A stretch of 44,728 nucleotides of DNA. Source: an uncultured Lachnospiraceae bacterium (lineage in GTDB: Bacteria > Bacillota > Clostridia > Lachnospirales > Lachnospiraceae). This document shows positions 24,401 through 31,510 of the stretch, in pieces. The translations under genes and the position numbers were made by a program. The notes under the pieces were generated by a model. The model searched no databases and was not told the origin of the DNA. It saw nothing but the letters and a program-made list of their open reading frames with translations. The DNA is taken from the NCBI GenBank assembly GCA_910578335.1, contig CAJTPU010000026.1:1-44728 (forward strand), read 5' to 3'. Each line of letters opens with the position of its first letter. Within the stretch, counting starts at the first letter, position 1.

Positions 24401-25297
24401 CAGCCCCTCTATCATGGTATCAAGCTGTCCTGCCGCGCCCTGCGCCATCGCCGCTGCACCTTCAAGCTGTGCCAGCGCCGCCGTCATCTGTTCTAGCATG
24501 GTGAGGTCTGCCGAAGCAGACGCCCGCAAAGCCTCCAGCTCTTTCTTTGCCGCTTCCAGCCTGCTCTGGGCACTGTTAAGCTGCGCTGTCATTCCCTCGC
24601 TGTCATCCGGCGCCACACCCATGCTGTCATAAAACTCTGCCTTGCCGTCCGCAAGCTCCTGCCCTGCCTCGTCAAGCTTAACATCAATGGCAGCTCGAAT
24701 CCGCTCATTTACCGCATCGATTTTCTCCTGCCTTATAATGACATTGACATTTTCTTCAATCATACCGGTAGCGCTCACCGAAGCAACTCCTTCTAAGCTT
24801 TCCAGCTCCGGCATAATAACGTCCTTTATGTAACGGCTGACCTCCGCCACGTCCTTTCCCTCTATGCCCGCCGCCGCTATCATAACCGGCATCATATCGG
24901 GATTCAGCTTCATAATAATCGGGCTGCCTATCAAATCGTCCTGCCAGTAACCGCTTATCTGGTCAAGATTCTCCCTGATTTCAAGGGAGATGGAATCCAT
25001 ATCCGCCGTCTGTGCAAATTCCAGAATCACCATGGAATAATTCTCTCCGGACACGGAATTGATGCTTTCGATGTTGCTGACAGTAGCCATGGAAGCCTCC
25101 ACCGGCTTTGTCACCACCGTCTCCACAGTTTCCGGGCTTGCCCCTACGTAGGTTGTCATGACAATCACATAGGGAAGACTGATGTTTGGCAGCAAATCCG
25201 CCGTCATTCTGGTAAAGGAAACCACGCCCAACACAATGGCAAGCACCACGCCCACCAGCACCGTATACGGTTTTTTCACACTGAATCTGGATATCAT
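21422..25297 (-). CDS. RND-family (HAE1/AcrB-like) transporter with a large coiled-coil insertion
   Basis: A 1291-residue polytopic exporter driven by the proton gradient. The N-terminal helix (PYTVLVGVVLAIVLGVVSF) is followed by the porter domain (DLLPNISLPYVIV, VVTKPVEASMATVSNIE), the second membrane set (FGALLAILILILFLKDLRP, GIGMLVDNSIVVIENIYR with the paired aspartates typical of RND pumps), a second porter half, and the last helices (LIGFVMLSGIIVNNGIVLID). Between about residues 209 and 464 lies a Gln/Glu/Ala-rich helical insertion absent from AcrB. The ATG at 25297 is chosen because GGAGG lies nine bases upstream; two earlier ATGs lack good sites. No membrane-fusion or TolC gene is adjacent. 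The last gene of the operon is a TetR regulator. Confidence 0.92.
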   Translation of the reverse strand: MISRFSVKKPYTVLVGVVLAIVLGVVSFTRMTADLLPNISLPYVIVMTTYVGASPETVETVVTKPVEASMATVSNIESINSVSGENYSMVILEFAQTADMDSISLEIRENLDQISGYWQDDLIGSPIIMKLNPDMMPVMIAAAGIEGKDVAEVSRYIKDVIMPELESLEGVASVSATGMIEENVNVIIRQEKIDAVNERIRAAIDVKLDEAGQELADGKAEFYDSMGVAPDDSEGMTAQLNSAQSRLEAAKKELEALRASASADLTMLEQMTAALAQLEGAAAMAQGAAGQLDTMIEGLKAGYAAVEHTAAAYGMDASARQAAIGAFKENTMAQLTAAGLPADTINAVNALDWSTQFGADASAESGATVCGILYAYKASLEGLPAQAEELRASIAVKSLCTAYDAQATAAYMESLREQLVVYNSNLSKIEEQLTALSQGEEALVQIEEGEQQLKEAREDAYANADMKDVLTMDTVSALLTAQNFSMPAGYVTEEGVSYLVRVGDKPQTAEEMAAMPLLNLHMEGLETITLADVADVFYTDNSDEVYANINGSAGVMLSIQKQTGYSTGEVSDVLLSRFEELMEENPDLQMIALMDQGIYIDLVMDTIVNNVVFGALLAILILILFLKDLRPTLVVAFSIPISLVTAIVCMYFSGVTLNIISLSGLALGIGMLVDNSIVVIENIYRLRGEGRSMREAAIEGAKEVAGAIMASTLTTICVFAPIVFTEGITRQLFVDMGLTIAYSLLASLLIALTVVPAMASKMMTKTKEQKEGKLFGGLVKGYEKLLRLSLKGKPIVLLLVVALLVGSALAAVSNGTAFMSDMDSTQLTVSVSLEEGASLQDTAQVTDEVVRRIKELPDVQDVGAMSSASTMTMLTGGQGSGNAASIYVTTVQDKTMTNEELGALIVERTADLQAEITVDASSMDMSALGGSGITVRVEGRELDTIQKIAGEIAVLLAEVEGTAEVSDGMEESGEELRVTVDKEAAMEYGLTVAQVFSQISERLKENGAATTLAEADKDYGVYVIDEENEALTRALLQSLLLEGTDAEGTCEVKLSEIAAFEMRESLTSIRRADQTRYVAVSAQIAEGYNVGQVAAEAEKKLADYTLPDGYRLVFAGENETINDAMEQVMLMLVLALVFMYLIMVAQFQSLLSPFIIMFTIPLAFTGGLLGLFFTGSEVSVIALIGFVMLSGIIVNNGIVLIDYMNQLRESGMEKKEAILTAGRTRLRPVLMTALTTILALSTMVFSRDMGAEMMRPMAIVTIGGLLYGTLLTLIVIPCVYDLFIREKEARA
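23906..24673 (-). other. Coding segment for the coiled-coil insertion of the RND pump
   Basis: This part of the RND gene encodes about 255 residues starting near DEAGQELADGK and ending near QQLKEAREDAY. It has heptad-like segments (AQSRLEAAKKELEALRAS; LSKIEEQLTALSQ; EEGEQQLKEARE) around an Ala-rich centre. It lies where the docking subdomain of AcrB would be. It may form a long helical hairpin reaching out into the wall; that role is inference. Confidence 0.7.
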
Positions 25298-25374
25298 CTG
25301 TCCCATCCTCCATTTTTTCAATAGAATACCGGTCTTACATCTTCCGCAGATTCTTTTTTGTATCAGCAGGAACA

Positions 25375-25388
25375 TGACCGACCGGTCA
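25375..25388. promoter_or_regulatory. TetR-type operator of the RND operon
   Basis: TGACC-GACC-GGTCA is a 14-bp imperfect palindrome with the perfect core GACCGGTC. It lies just after the predicted transcription start (about +7 to +20), so a bound repressor would block initiation. This sequence type is common among TetR-family operators. Confidence 0.75.
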
Positions 25389-25401
25389 GTTTTATGCCTT
25401 G

Positions 25402-25430
25402 ATTATAGGCGTCTCTTTATGGGATGTCAA
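25402..25430 (-). promoter_or_regulatory. Perfect consensus promoter of the RND-tetR operon
   Basis: TTGACA (25425-25430), a 17-bp spacer, and TATAAT (25402-25407) on the minus strand match the sigma-A consensus at all 12 positions. Such strength fits a promoter held off by a repressor. Confidence 0.9.
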
Positions 25431-25452
25431 TGAAACATTTCTAAAAAGAAAA

Positions 25453-26640
25453 TTAATTTTTAACAGGCTCCTCCGGCGTTTTGCTGTACAAAACTTTTAA
25501 TATAATAGGCGTCGCAATGCTGGACACAATAATTAACAAAATAACGGAAGCAAAATATTCCGGCGTCAGCAGCCCTACGGACAATCCCTTCTGCGCCACA
25601 ATCAGCGCAACCTCTCCTCTTGTCATCATACCCACGCCGATTTTGACACATTCCATCCCCCTAAAACCGCAGAGTCTGGACATCAGCCCGCAGCCCATAA
25701 TCTTGGCGACAAGTCCCACAAGGACAAAGCACACGGAGAAAAGCAGGAGGGAGCTCGTCATACTGTTCAAACTTGTTTTGAGCCCTATGCTGGCAAAAAA
25801 TACAGGTCCGAATATCATATAGGAATTGATATCCATCTTTTCGGCTATATATTCCGAATCCCTGATGGAGCAGAGAATAATACCCGCCACATAGGCACCC
25901 GTGATATCCGCTATGCCAAAATACCGCTCGGCAATATAGGCAAATGCAAGGCAGAGAGAAAGTCCGATAATGGGAATTCTCCTTGTATGCGGATACTTGT
26001 TGTCCAAAAATTTAATCAGCTTGTAAATCAACAGCCCCACCACAATCGCAAATACAAAGAACAGCACTGTATTCAGCACTACTTTGCCGGGATTGGAGTC
26101 AGGATTTTTAAAGCCGATGACGAAAGTCAGCACAATGATGCCAATCACATCATCAATAATCGCCGCACTCAAGATAGTCGTGCCTACTTTTCCTTTCAGC
26201 TTGCCCATTTCCTTGAGCGTTTCCACGGTGATGCTGACGGAAGTCGCCGTCAGTATCACACCCATAAATACTGCTTTATAAAAATTTTCAGAGCCCCACG
26301 GCGCTGTTCCGTAAAAGCCCATATAGAGCAATGCGCCTCCGATAAGCGGCACAAAGACGCCCGCACAGGCTATCAAAAGCGCCTTCGGGCCTGTTTTCAA
26401 AAGCTCCTTCAAATTGGTCTCCAGACCTGCGGAAAACATTAAAAGCACCACGCCGATTTCCGCCATGTCAAGTAGAAAATCGGACTGCTGGACCAGTCCT
26501 AAAATACTCGGTCCAATCAGCAATCCCGCAATAATCTCTCCCACTACCTGCGGCGCCTTCAGCTTTCTCGCCAAAATCCCAAAAAATTTAGCAAAGATAA
26601 TGATAATCGCCAAATCCTTAAACACATAATACGCTTCCAT
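25453..26640 (-). CDS. Cation:proton antiporter, CPA2 family
   Basis: A 395-residue inner-membrane protein with about 12 hydrophobic helices, of the Kef/NapA/GerN type. Family features are LKAPQVVGEIIAGLLIGPSI (helices 1-2), GAVLTATSVSITVETL-like text in the form VILTATSVSITVETLKEMG, AAIIDDVIGIIVL (the ion-binding Asp pair), and GPVFFASIGLKTSL. No regulatory RCK/TrkA domain is attached, so it fits Na+/H+ or K+/H+ exchange proteins such as GerN, not glutathione-gated KefB/C. Substrate ion not determined. GGAGG precedes the start. It stands alone between the RND operon and a small unknown gene. Confidence 0.9.
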   Translation of the reverse strand: MEAYYVFKDLAIIIIFAKFFGILARKLKAPQVVGEIIAGLLIGPSILGLVQQSDFLLDMAEIGVVLLMFSAGLETNLKELLKTGPKALLIACAGVFVPLIGGALLYMGFYGTAPWGSENFYKAVFMGVILTATSVSITVETLKEMGKLKGKVGTTILSAAIIDDVIGIIVLTFVIGFKNPDSNPGKVVLNTVLFFVFAIVVGLLIYKLIKFLDNKYPHTRRIPIIGLSLCLAFAYIAERYFGIADITGAYVAGIILCSIRDSEYIAEKMDINSYMIFGPVFFASIGLKTSLNSMTSSLLLFSVCFVLVGLVAKIMGCGLMSRLCGFRGMECVKIGVGMMTRGEVALIVAQKGLSVGLLTPEYFASVILLIIVSSIATPIILKVLYSKTPEEPVKN

Positions 26641-26697
26641 AAACTCCTCCGTTCTGCTCCTTTTCCAATTCTGTAATCATTTATTGACGAATAAACA

Positions 26698-26725
26698 GCC
26701 TACTTCATTTTATAATGAAATAGGC
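26698..26725 (-). terminator. Hairpin after the small unknown gene
   Basis: GCCTA-C-TTCATT, loop TTAT, AATGAA-A-TAGGC is an 11-pair stem with one mismatch, between the antiporter gene and the 95-codon gene. The T-tract after it on the minus strand (TGTTTATT) is weak, so termination is likely but not certain. Confidence 0.6.
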
Positions 26726-26737
26726 CTCTTTCATGTT

Positions 26738-27025
26738 TTAAAAAAAACTTTCCTCTGTCCTGCGCATCAGAAAACGCACCTTATCTTCTATCCCCTCCTC
26801 CAGTGAATGAACCAGCTTCTCTGCTTCCTCCTTCGCACTGTCATTGATACAAAAGATACAAATATTCCGATTCCGCTTGAACAACCCCTGCTTATACCAC
26901 TTTATGTAGTAAGAGATACGGTTGTGCAAAAGCACCCTCTCTATCTTCTGCTTCATCTCCATATCCGCTGTCTCGCAAAATTCAATTTCATTATGCACTT
27001 TTACTTTCGTGTACTCCGGCTGCAT
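26738..27025 (-). CDS. Small cytoplasmic protein, unknown function
   Basis: A 95-residue protein with mixed alpha/beta character: HNEIEFCETADMEMKQKIER, LLHNRISYYIKWY, RNICIFCINDSAKEEAEKLV. No membrane helix or signal peptide. The pattern of a strand, an amphipathic helix, a strand with CIFCIN and another helix suggests a small ferredoxin-like fold such as DUF2007-type proteins, but no family is assigned with confidence. It has two close cysteines (CIFC). A TATAAT box (near 27070) precedes it without a clear -35. It is monocistronic and sits upstream of the antiporter, beyond a hairpin. Confidence 0.7.
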   Translation of the reverse strand: MQPEYTKVKVHNEIEFCETADMEMKQKIERVLLHNRISYYIKWYKQGLFKRNRNICIFCINDSAKEEAEKLVHSLEEGIEDKVRFLMRRTEESFF

Positions 27026-27120
27026 AAAATCATCTCCAAATCGAAATTTTCTGGGGCATTACTATGTGATTATAACACACTCTTTTTCATTTTTACATAC
27101 ACAAAATGCAATTTTTTGAT

Positions 27121-27750
27121 TTATTCCAATATCATTTTTTTGATTTTGCCCTTTACCCGCTGCAAGGCGTTATCCGTTGACTTTTCATCCCGTCCCAGCA
27201 CCCTTGCTATCTGGCTGTAGCTCATACCGGTGATATACAAATCCAGCACCTGCTTTTCAAAGCCGCTCAGCTCCTGCTCCATCCTCTTTTCAAGCTGCTC
27301 CACGTTCTCCCTGTCTATGACAAAGTCCTCCGGATTTAAGCCGTGGTCCGCCAGTATGCTTAAGATACCCTCCTCCTCTTCTCCGTGCCCGGCACCGTTT
27401 CCATACAGGGAAATGTAGGTGTTGAGCGGAATATGCTTCATTCTTCCCGCCGCCTGCACCGCAGAATACATCTGCCTGCTGATACACAGCTCCGCAAAAG
27501 TAAAGAAGCTGGCATCCCTGCCGCTGTCATAATCGCGGATTGCCTTGAAAAGCCCTATCATACCCTCCTGTATCAAATCGTCCCTGTCCGCCCCCAAAAT
27601 ATACATGGAGCCTGCCTTGCTTCTGACAAGGTTTTTGTATTTCTCCATAATATAATCTGTAATCTGTTTTTCCCCATCCCGCAGCCTGACAATCAGCTCC
27701 TCGTCCGCTGTCTGCTCAAAGTCGGGCATATGCTTCTCATTCCCATTCAT
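27121..27750 (-). CDS. sigH: RNA polymerase sigma factor SigH
   Basis: A 209-residue sigma-70 family factor. Region 2 includes KYKNLVRSKAGSMYILGADR and DDLIQEGMIGLFKAIRDYD, matching the Spo0H (sigma-H) subfamily; region 4 is LSGFEKQVLDLYITGMSYSQ with the HTH IARVLGRDEKSTDNALQRVK. In Bacillus, SigH controls entry to sporulation and early competence. The genomic position (cysS, mrnC, rlmB, then sigH) matches Bacillus and strongly supports this name. It is 8 nt downstream of rlmB. AAAGG lies 11 bases before the start. Confidence 0.93.
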   Translation of the reverse strand: MNGNEKHMPDFEQTADEELIVRLRDGEKQITDYIMEKYKNLVRSKAGSMYILGADRDDLIQEGMIGLFKAIRDYDSGRDASFFTFAELCISRQMYSAVQAAGRMKHIPLNTYISLYGNGAGHGEEEEGILSILADHGLNPEDFVIDRENVEQLEKRMEQELSGFEKQVLDLYITGMSYSQIARVLGRDEKSTDNALQRVKGKIKKMILE

Positions 27751-27757
27751 TTTTCTT

Positions 27758-28501
27758 TCAACCTTTTAACCTTTGCCGCACAATTTCATAAGCCAGTACG
27801 CCGGCAGCCACAGACGCATTTAAGGAATCAATATCCCCCTGCATAGGAATTGCCGCCGCCATGTCACATTTTTCCTTTGTGAGCCTGCCCACGCCTTCCC
27901 CTTCACTGCCAATCACCACACCTATGGGACCCTTCAAATCCAAATCGTACATCACTGTGCCATCCATATCCGCACACACAAACCAAATACCTTCTTTTTT
28001 CAAGTCTTCTATGGTTCGCGCCAGATTCGTCACCCGCGCAACAGGCGTATAATTGACTGCTCCGGCAGAGGTCTTTGCCACAGTGGCTGTCAATCCTACG
28101 GCGCGGTTTTTGGGAATAATGACGCCATGCGCGCCCGAAAGATTCGCCGTCCTGATAATCGCGCCTAAATTGTGCGGGTCCTCTATGTTATCCAAAAGAA
28201 ACAAAAAGGGCGCCTCTCCCTTTCTTTTTGCAGCCTCTAGCATATCTCCCACCTCGGCATAGGCATACGCTGCCGCACAGGCAATCACTCCCTGATGCTT
28301 TCCGGTTTCGGAAAGCTGGTCAAGCCGCTCCTTCGTCACAAATTTTACCGGCGTTCCTTTTTTCTTTGCCTCCCGCTTGATTGTCATGACGGGTCCGTCC
28401 TGACAGCCGTCAAGCACATAGAGCTTATCTATCTCCCTGCCCGAGCGGTAAGCCTCGATTACGGCATTTCTGCCCTCTATTGTAAATTCTTCATATCCCA
28501 T
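27758..28501 (-). CDS. rlmB: 23S rRNA 2'-O-methyltransferase, TrmH/RlmB type
   Basis: A SPOUT-class methyltransferase of 247 residues, predicted to methylate guanosine 2251 in the ribosomal peptidyl-transferase centre. The N-terminal substrate-binding domain begins EGRNAVIEAYRSGREIDKLY; the SPOUT motifs are LDNIEDPHNLGAIIRTANLS (motif 1), VVIGSEGEGVGRL (motif 2) and IPMQGDIDSLNASVAAGVLA (motif 3), which bind SAM in a knot. The frame opens 39 codons earlier inside mrnC. The ATG at 28501 is preferred because GGAGG lies six bases upstream and the family begins there. It overlaps nothing of mrnC in this model. Confidence 0.94.
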   Translation of the reverse strand: MGYEEFTIEGRNAVIEAYRSGREIDKLYVLDGCQDGPVMTIKREAKKKGTPVKFVTKERLDQLSETGKHQGVIACAAAYAYAEVGDMLEAAKRKGEAPFLFLLDNIEDPHNLGAIIRTANLSGAHGVIIPKNRAVGLTATVAKTSAGAVNYTPVARVTNLARTIEDLKKEGIWFVCADMDGTVMYDLDLKGPIGVVIGSEGEGVGRLTKEKCDMAAAIPMQGDIDSLNASVAAGVLAYEIVRQRLKG

Positions 28502-28592
28502 ATGCATCCTCCATGCCGGCACGCCGCCTGCCGCTTCTGCCGCTTTGAAAGTCCTCCGGCACACCGGTCTGCTGCTGCCACAACGCCGCAAG

Positions 28593-29033
28593 CTACAATG
28601 CCATGCCAATCTCTGCAATGCCTTTCGTTACAAGCTGCAGTATCCTGTCAAAATTTCCGGACAGATACAGGTAGCCAACCAGTGCTTCAAATCCTGTTGC
28701 CCGCCGGTAATCCGATACGCTGGCGTTTTTCGCCATCGTGTGCGACTTTGCGTTGCGCCCTCTCTTGTATATTTCCAATTCTTCTTCCGTCAAATACGGT
28801 ATCAGCGCTTCTACCATATCGGACTGTGTTTTTGCCTTTACAAAACCGCTGGTTTTCTTGTGGAGGGCGGATGCCGCCCTGTTGGCGCGCTCCACCACTA
28901 CCGTCCGGATAATCAAATCATAGACCGCATCGCCGATATAGGCAAGCGTCAGCGGTGAATAACCTCTGATATCCATCTCCTCCACCGCAAAAGCTTCCTC
29001 TATTTTTTCCAGCAGATTTATGCTTTCTTCCAT
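28593..29033 (-). CDS. mrnC: Mini-ribonuclease 3
   Basis: A 146-residue RNase III-domain protein without the double-stranded RNA-binding domain, which in Bacillus matures 23S rRNA. The signature is in SPLTLAYIGDAVYDLIIR (about residues 26-43), and the second acidic cluster is YRRATGFEALVGYLYLSG. The KGRNAKSHTMAKNASVSDYR-like segment (RGRNAKSHTMAK) is typical. Its start overlaps the end of cysS by 16 nt. Order cysS-mrnC-rlmB is conserved in Firmicutes. Confidence 0.95.
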   Translation of the reverse strand: MEESINLLEKIEEAFAVEEMDIRGYSPLTLAYIGDAVYDLIIRTVVVERANRAASALHKKTSGFVKAKTQSDMVEALIPYLTEEELEIYKRGRNAKSHTMAKNASVSDYRRATGFEALVGYLYLSGNFDRILQLVTKGIAEIGMAL

Positions 29034-30412
29034 TTTACCCCTTCTCTGGTATCCTCCAGTATCACGCCTTTTGCAAACAGCTCATCCCGAATGGCATCCG
29101 CCGTTTTAAAGTCTTTTGCTTTCTTTGCCGCCGCTCTCTCTTCGATACGCCCCAGCACATAGCGCACAAGTTCGGGGTCTTCCTCCTCTTTTCTGTCGTC
29201 AAACAGCCCTAGTGAAAGAACCTCCTCAAAGCGCTTTGCAAGCTCCCGCTTGGTCCTGTCCGTCATATCCTCCTTCAGCATATCGTACAGTACCGTAATT
29301 GCCATGGAAGAGTTCAAATCGTCGCAGAGCGCGTCCGCAAAACGCTTTTGATACGCCTCAAATTTATCCTGTTCTATTTCTCCCTCTTCCCGCAGACCGG
29401 CAACCTTGTTCGCCAGCTTATTGTATGCGGTTTCCATATTAGAAAGCGCCTCAAAAGAAAACATAAGCGGCTTCCGGTAATGGGACTGTAAGCAGAAAAG
29501 TCTGTATGCCAGCGGACGATACCCTTTTTCCTCCAATAAAGAAACCGTCAGAAACTCTCCCTTCGACTTACTCATTTTGCCGGTCTGGTCGTTTAGGTGA
29601 TGTACATGGAACCAGTAATTACACCATTTATGCCCCAGATATGCCTCACTCTGGGCAATTTCATTGGTATGGTGGGGGAAAATATTGTCCACGCCGCCGC
29701 AATGGATATCCATGTATTCACCCAGATGCTTGATACTGATGCAGGAGCACTCGATATGCCAGCCCGGGTATCCCTGTCCCCACGGGCTTTCCCATTTCAG
29801 CTCCTGTGCATCAAACTTGGACTTAGTGAACCAAAGCACGAAATCGCTCTTGTTCTTTTTATTCGAATCCTCCTCTACATCTTCCCGCACGCCTACCAGA
29901 AGCTCTTCCTCCGTCTGCCCCGAAAAAACATGGTAATTGGCAAGCTTTGACGTGTCAAAATAGACATTGCCCCCCTTCTCATAGGCAAAGCCCTTTTCCA
30001 GAAGCACCTGCACCATATGGATAAACTCTTTGATACAGCCGGTTGCAGGCTCCACCACATCAGGACGCTTGATGTGCAGCTTTTTACAGTCCTCAAAAAA
30101 AGCATCTGTGTAAAATCCCGCTATTTCCATCACGCTCTTATGTTCTCTGCGCGCACCTTTCAGCATCTTGTCTTCCCCGTCATCGGAATCACCGGACAGA
30201 TGCCCCACGTCCGTAATATTCATAACCCGCTTTACGTCATAACCCAGATACCGCAGTGTCTTTTCCAGTAAGTCCTCCATAATATAGCTTCTCAGATTAC
30301 CAATATGTGCAAAATGGTACACCGTCGGACCACAGGTGTACATTTTTACCTTTCCCTCCTCATTCGGCACAAAACGTTCCACCCTCTTCGTCAGGGAATT
30401 GTAAATTTCCAT
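29018..30412 (-). CDS. cysS: Cysteinyl-tRNA synthetase
   Basis: A class I synthetase of 464 residues from the preferred start. The zinc ligand and HIGH-type motif are in YTCGPTVYHFAHIGNLRSYI; the second zinc region has WHIECSCISIKHLGEYMDIH, and KMSKSKGEF is the KMSKS loop. The long open frame begins at 30508, but a predicted promoter (30474-30502) lies inside that extension, so the early start cannot be used. The ATG at 30412 (GGAG six bases upstream) matches the family N-terminus (EIYNSLTKRVE); an ATG at 30424 is the alternative. The leader is only about 55 nt, too short for a T-box. Confidence 0.93.
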   Translation of the reverse strand: MEIYNSLTKRVERFVPNEEGKVKMYTCGPTVYHFAHIGNLRSYIMEDLLEKTLRYLGYDVKRVMNITDVGHLSGDSDDGEDKMLKGARREHKSVMEIAGFYTDAFFEDCKKLHIKRPDVVEPATGCIKEFIHMVQVLLEKGFAYEKGGNVYFDTSKLANYHVFSGQTEEELLVGVREDVEEDSNKKNKSDFVLWFTKSKFDAQELKWESPWGQGYPGWHIECSCISIKHLGEYMDIHCGGVDNIFPHHTNEIAQSEAYLGHKWCNYWFHVHHLNDQTGKMSKSKGEFLTVSLLEEKGYRPLAYRLFCLQSHYRKPLMFSFEALSNMETAYNKLANKVAGLREEGEIEQDKFEAYQKRFADALCDDLNSSMAITVLYDMLKEDMTDRTKRELAKRFEEVLSLGLFDDRKEEEDPELVRYVLGRIEERAAAKKAKDFKTADAIRDELFAKGVILEDTREGVKWKKA

Positions 30413-30473
30413 TCTATTCTCCATACCTGCTCCCATCTGCGCGCCGCCGCGCGCCTCATTACCCTTCGCAAAA

Positions 30474-30502
30474 AGAATAAAACTATCCTGCAGTTTTGTC
30501 AA
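30474..30502 (-). promoter_or_regulatory. cysS promoter
   Basis: TTGACA (30497-30502) and TATTCT (30474-30479) are separated by 17 bp on the minus strand. It places the transcription start near 30467 and rules out starts of cysS upstream of that. Confidence 0.7.
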
Positions 30503-30621
30503 CTGCATCTATTCTTCTCTCTGTCATAATAACTATGCTTTGCTATCCCTGCAAACTGCTTTCACGTTCAGTACGCTCGCCCTGCCCCTGCTCCGTTTTA
30601 TACCGGTTATCCTTTGTTATG

Positions 30622-31431
30622 TTATAGTAGCAGACCGGAAGCATCTTCTTTGCATGATTCCTGTTTCGTATCTGCATATGCATCTATATTATGCTGGCAA
30701 ATGACCTGACTGCCCAGCAGCGTAATCGCCTGTTTCGGGCATTTACTGATACAGCGGTAGCACATGGTACACTTTGCGCCCGCCACGGCAGTTCCGTTTT
30801 TCTGCGAAAGATTTCCCATTGGACATACCCTTTCGCAAAGACCGCAGCCAATGCATTTTTGTGCATCAATTTTTAATTTATCCGTATATCTTGCCGTTTT
30901 ATAAAAGAAATACAGCCTTTGTCCGAACAAGCCTGCCAGATGATACCAAATGCCCAATCCCTCCTGCGGTACTCTGCCTTGTTTTATGCTGATGACCGTT
31001 TTGTGAATTTTTTCTTCCGTTTTGCGGACAGCCTCCTTGTTTTTTTCAAAAGTTCTCTTAAGGGCTTTTACATCCCCTATGCTGTCCGGCATCTGCAGAT
31101 GCAGCCCGCCCTCTATGGCTGCGCCGTACCGCCGCAGCAATCTGGCAAGGACTCCGGCGCCGTCACCGGAAAAAAGCCCCATCGTCGCAATCACAAAAAT
31201 CCTTTTTCCTTTCCAGATATTCGAGTTTGCCACAATATAATCCCGCAGTATTTTGGGAATATTGCTATATTGCACCGGATACCCCATCACTATCCTGTCA
31301 TGCTTCTCTATTGCCTTTACGCTTTCGCTTTCTTCTATAGAAAAGGACGGTATGCCCTCCCCATATTCCGCCAAAAAACGCCTGACACAAAATGCGGTGT
31401 TTCCCGTGCCGCTAAAATAAATGCCAACCAT
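30622..31431 (-). CDS. EFR1-type flavodoxin/ferredoxin fusion
   Basis: A 269-residue cytosolic redox protein. The N-terminal flavodoxin domain opens with IYFSGTGNTAFCVRRFL (FMN phosphate loop) and continues with IVMGYPVQYSNIPKILRDYI. The C-terminal part carries two [4Fe-4S] ferredoxin motifs, CIGCGLCERVCP and CTMCYRCISKCP. This architecture is the EFR1 family ferrodoxin common in Clostridia; electron donor and acceptor are unknown. The frame opens with TTG at 31452, but the ATG at 31431 has GGAGG seven bases upstream. It lies 79 nt downstream of ispF and upstream of cysS. It could supply electrons to the Fe-S enzymes of the MEP pathway; that is inference. Confidence 0.88.
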   Translation of the reverse strand: MVGIYFSGTGNTAFCVRRFLAEYGEGIPSFSIEESESVKAIEKHDRIVMGYPVQYSNIPKILRDYIVANSNIWKGKRIFVIATMGLFSGDGAGVLARLLRRYGAAIEGGLHLQMPDSIGDVKALKRTFEKNKEAVRKTEEKIHKTVISIKQGRVPQEGLGIWYHLAGLFGQRLYFFYKTARYTDKLKIDAQKCIGCGLCERVCPMGNLSQKNGTAVAGAKCTMCYRCISKCPKQAITLLGSQVICQHNIDAYADTKQESCKEDASGLLL

Positions 31432-31510
31432 TGACATTCCTCCCCTGTCCAAAGCGCCTGTCCCCTGCCTTCTGCCGCCTTCCGTTATTTTCCGGTTCCT
31501 TCACATCTTG

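Noticed and set aside
30425..30508. N-terminal extension of cysS up to 30508
   Set aside because: The predicted cysS promoter lies within it and the family N-terminus begins near 30412.
30413..30621. T-box riboswitch before cysS
   Set aside because: No antiterminator T-box sequence was found, and the promoter at 30474-30502 leaves a leader of only about 55 nt.
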